Positions 60,901 to 64,000 of a DNA stretch of 64,000 bases are shown here, one piece after another. The stretch spans positions 372,001-436,000 of the forward strand of contig JAFREQ010000181.1 in assembly GCA_025331565.1 (NCBI GenBank), in the 5' to 3' direction. Position numbers and translations under genes: made by a program. The notes beneath the pieces were generated by a model that was given only the letters and a program-made list of their open reading frames with translations, did not search any database and was not told the DNA's origin. The DNA comes from Holacanthus passer. Taxonomy: Eukaryota > Chordata > Actinopteri > Pomacanthidae. Position 1 is the stretch's first letter, and each line of letters opens with the position of its first letter.

Positions 60901-63900
60901 TCAACAAAGCCACCATGAAATGAAGAGGCTGTCCTCCCAAGAAAAGCATTAGTTGTTTCACCAAAGGGCCCAGAAGTGCATGTTTACATTAAAGTAATAA
61001 AGCCCTCTAGTGGCAGCAGGATTTATAGGAATGTGGGGACCAAAGCACGAAGTAGCTGACCAGAATCGAATCTATAGAGGGTTTATTTTTCATTAGCTCA
61101 GGGTAGTTAAACACCAGTGAGGGATGAAGGGTGACAAGCAGGTGACATTTTATGTTTTATATTTATATCTGTCTGACCAGAGAGCTACTGTAATGTCATG
61201 TGAATCACCCTCCTAAACAGCACCTTCTCCTGTACTGATGAGCCTTGTCTCATAGTGGACCAACCCTGTCACCAGACAAGAGTGTCAATATTGGACAATT
61301 CAGCAAAACCCTGGAACCCTGGAATTCTTGCTTCCAACAATATATATAAATGACAAGGGCAGTATGGTTAAGGTTAGGAAAAGATTGTGGTCATGCCAAA
61401 TAAACTCTGCATGATACAGGACACAGATTGCTGTCTCCTTCATGAAAGCTAGACATGCTACTCAACCATTCACTCACTCATTTTCTACACCCTTCTTCTC
61501 TGGTTTACTACATAAAGGGCACACCAATTCTTGCATTGGCACTGAATGTTGACAATGGATATAAATCACAAGTTCCAGAATTGTCCAATGTGGACGTAAG
61601 TTCAAAGAATAATGGGCTGATTGTATATGAAGATACATAATGGCTGCACAGCTATATCTACTATTTTCCTTCAGTTTCTTGTGGTGACCTTCTGTTGATA
61701 TCCTTGTGCCTTGCGGCATGAGTTCTGACAGGGCACCTTCATCAGGTTAATCAAAGCTAAAGGGTGAAGGTAGACCTGTAACTTGATGAGATCAGTTCGA
61801 CAGGCTAGGGTGGTTAAAGGTTTAGTTCTCATTGCAGAATGTAGGAGGATGTATCTTACTTTTGTTTTCTCTCTGCAATTGTCAGCTCAAACAATTAAAG
61901 TGGTTAGTGAATGAAGATCTGACAGCACCTCAAGGGAGAAAGGCTCATCTTTTCTAAGATCAGACACACCATAGTGATAGGCATCAAGAAGCAAACTGGA
62001 TTCAACTCACTTTGCAGGAACTCAGTGGAGCAATTAAATTCAACAGCCCCCATGCATCCTTTCATGCTATCATCTTCATTTCTGATGAAAATCATTTATT
62101 CATTCATTCGTCATTTATCATTTGTGTACACTGAAGATTGTTTTCCAAATTTCTCCATAGCACACTCTTGAGCTCAACCAATAGAGTAATGATACTGGCA
62201 ACATGGGACCCAGAAGAGATGCTGCTACTATTCCAAACTATTATGTTGACATGCCGTTATTTACACTACTGAGGACCTCTAATGTTTCCATCTTAGAATT
62301 TTCTCAAAGTTTTGCCTGACTAAATTCTGGAACAACCCAGCATTGCCAGATTCCAGACCTGATCTACACAGGGTGTAAAAGTTTGGGGGGGGCGGAAATG
62401 ACAGGCTTCCTTTCTTCCTAGTATCAAAGCATAGCTGTCACTTGTGGGAGCTCTCATCCTACAAGCTGTAAAGTGTGGCCGTGTCTGTCTATGGATCTCC
62501 AGTGCAGCTCAAATCTCACTGTGTGGTATAATTATATGATATTGTCCTAGATCTACACTAAAAGCTGTTTCTAAAAAATTTTCACCAGCAGTTCCATAAG
62601 CATTGTCATTGACACCAGCATTTCCATCAAGCCTCTGACCACCTATCCATCACATGTCACAGTAGCAGCGTCTTCAAGGATTATTCACAACTGATTCACA
62701 ACTGAATTATTGCAGGTGTCACCATACAGATTATATGTTTACTTTTAAGTTCCCTATAGGCCTCAACTTGACATTAATTACCTGCAATAATCATGACAAT
62801 ATTCAGGGATACATTCTCCTCCTAAACCAAACACTCACATGCATGTATGCATGTCTAAATAATTTTCTTGATTCAAGTTGATTCGAGAAGTCTCTAGAGT
62901 TCCAAGACAAAAGATCCATTCAATTTTACTACAAAACAAAGCTGCTGTGGTTACCTTGTAAGTAAATATCAATGGTCCTACAGTCAGTTAGATCACAATA
63001 TATTCTGCACTCAGAAACAAAAATTTTTTAAGTAGTTTATAACCCATGAATGAAGATGCACTTCAAAGTAACTACTTACTCTTTAGAGAGAGAGTAGTTT
63101 GAAAAGCTACATTCATTGACTGTCTTACAGATGAAGATATCCTTAACAGAACCTCTATTAAAAGAGATGAGGTTCAGGTTATTAATGAAAAGTAATAAAA
63201 GAAATACAAGTTGCTAGATCTACACTACACTGAAATTAAACTTATCTGACTCATGTGTGGAAATTATTTTTGGATGGCACGGAGATCTGGACTGGAACTC
63301 CTGAGCCAAAAGGCCAGAGGAAGGCAAATATAGTGTGAAAAAAATGATCTTTGAATTTTATTCTGTGACTCACCTGAGGCTGCAGTGAGGCTCTGGCCCC
63401 CACCAATACAAAGAGACACACACCCAGATATACTTGCACAGAAACAAAGCAGGATCTGTATATGATACTATTGTTTATGAGTATATGAATTTATTAGTGA
63501 TTCATTTCTTTAGTGATTTCATGCAAATTTATGAATTAAGTAACTGATGCAGAAGTAGGCAAGACAAGAATTTAGATTCATAAAAGTGAAAATGTACATT
63601 AGAAAACTTCCTACCTCTTGGAATGCAGCGAACACAACAGGCAATCTGAAATGTTGGAGTATCGAAGAAGAGACTGTTCCTTCCACTCAGCTATCTGAGT
63701 CCAAGGGTTTACAGACTACTGTTTTTGAATACAGATCAGCCTTGATTGCTGGTGTTCCTTGTCTCTGTGCGGTGTCATGGCTACCCAGGAACAAAGGGAT
63801 GAATGTTAATTGAAGGAGAAGCACAATGAAATTTGACACAGAACAAAATATGAGTTCAAATGCCTGAGGGTGGGTTTTTGGTTGTGCTCCATAATGCATT

Positions 63901-64000
63901 GTTTTCACTGTGTCGTTGTTCATTATGGGAATATATGCATTGTGCATATTCAACGTTTTGCACTTCTTTTTCACAGCTACTGTGTTTTTGACCATTTTTT
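57958..64000. other. Unassigned region
   Basis: About 6 kb with no gene, RNA or repeat that I can support, apart from two short repeat scraps: GGTTAAGGTTAGGAAAAGAT at 61369-61388, like 20.9 kb, and CACTCACTCATTTTCTACAC at 61472-61491, like the left end of the repeat at 26.8 kb. The part 57958-58250 is very AT-rich with many GTATAT motifs. A G run lies at 62383-62390. The 102-codon minus frame at 63687-63995 has no recognisable domain. Confidence 0.45.

Noticed and set aside
62995..63115. Possible inverted-repeat element around AGTAACTACTTACTC
   Set aside because: Arms are short and imperfect, with no target duplication; chance is as likely.

Overview
This window reads as intergenic or intronic DNA from a ray-finned fish, most likely a percomorph. 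It is AT-rich, full of CA/GT microsatellites, and carries the usual teleost mixture of old transposons: L2/Rex-type and jockey-like LINE fragments, a Tc1 element, a piggyBac relative, hAT elements, and several non-coding repeat families. I recognise these from memory of fish genomes, not from a search. I found no host protein-coding gene, no tRNA or rRNA gene, and no CRISPR array. The open frames that exceed 100 codons come from transposon remnants, tandem repeats or chance.

Layout. 0-3 kb: a TA-flanked terminal-inverted-repeat element (called family A here), a 124-bp hAT-type MITE with an 8-bp target duplication, and a LINE/SINE tail. 3-5.5 kb: unassigned. 5.6-6.4 kb: a decayed hAT transposase. 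6.4-19.9 kb: mostly unassigned, with LINE tails at 9.2-9.5 kb, a family B piece at 11.7 kb, a LINE reverse-transcriptase scrap at 14.7 kb and microsatellites at 15.7-15.9 kb. 19.9-27.1 kb: repeat-rich, with families B and C, a family A copy split by a hAT element, a second hAT transposase wreck, and a LINE tail. 27-34 kb: largely unassigned. 34.5-36.3 kb: a LINE endonuclease fragment next to a 19-bp minisatellite. 37-40 kb: another family B copy, CA repeats, a CCTAAC-type array and a longer family A copy. 40.9-43.7 kb: an L2-type LINE in two pieces with a piggyBac-like transposase pseudogene between them. 43.7-45.1 kb: an unclassified CpG-rich block. 45-48.8 kb: LINE tails, a long GT repeat and a short inverted-repeat element. 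49.8-52.7 kb: a family C copy with telomere-like hexamers, an internally deleted Tc1 element, then a deleted L2 LINE. 55.6-57.9 kb: the longest family B copy and an L2 LINE invaded by family A. 58-64 kb: unassigned.

Nothing here works together as a pathway. The window is best read as a record of layered insertions: hAT into family A, family A into a LINE, a LINE/SINE tail into family A, and Tc1 into or beside family C. I did not find a convincing undescribed biological system. The most notable items are the dated nested insertions, family B as a repeated element of unknown class, the 19-bp minisatellite that is open in three frames, and the CpG-rich block at 44-45 kb.
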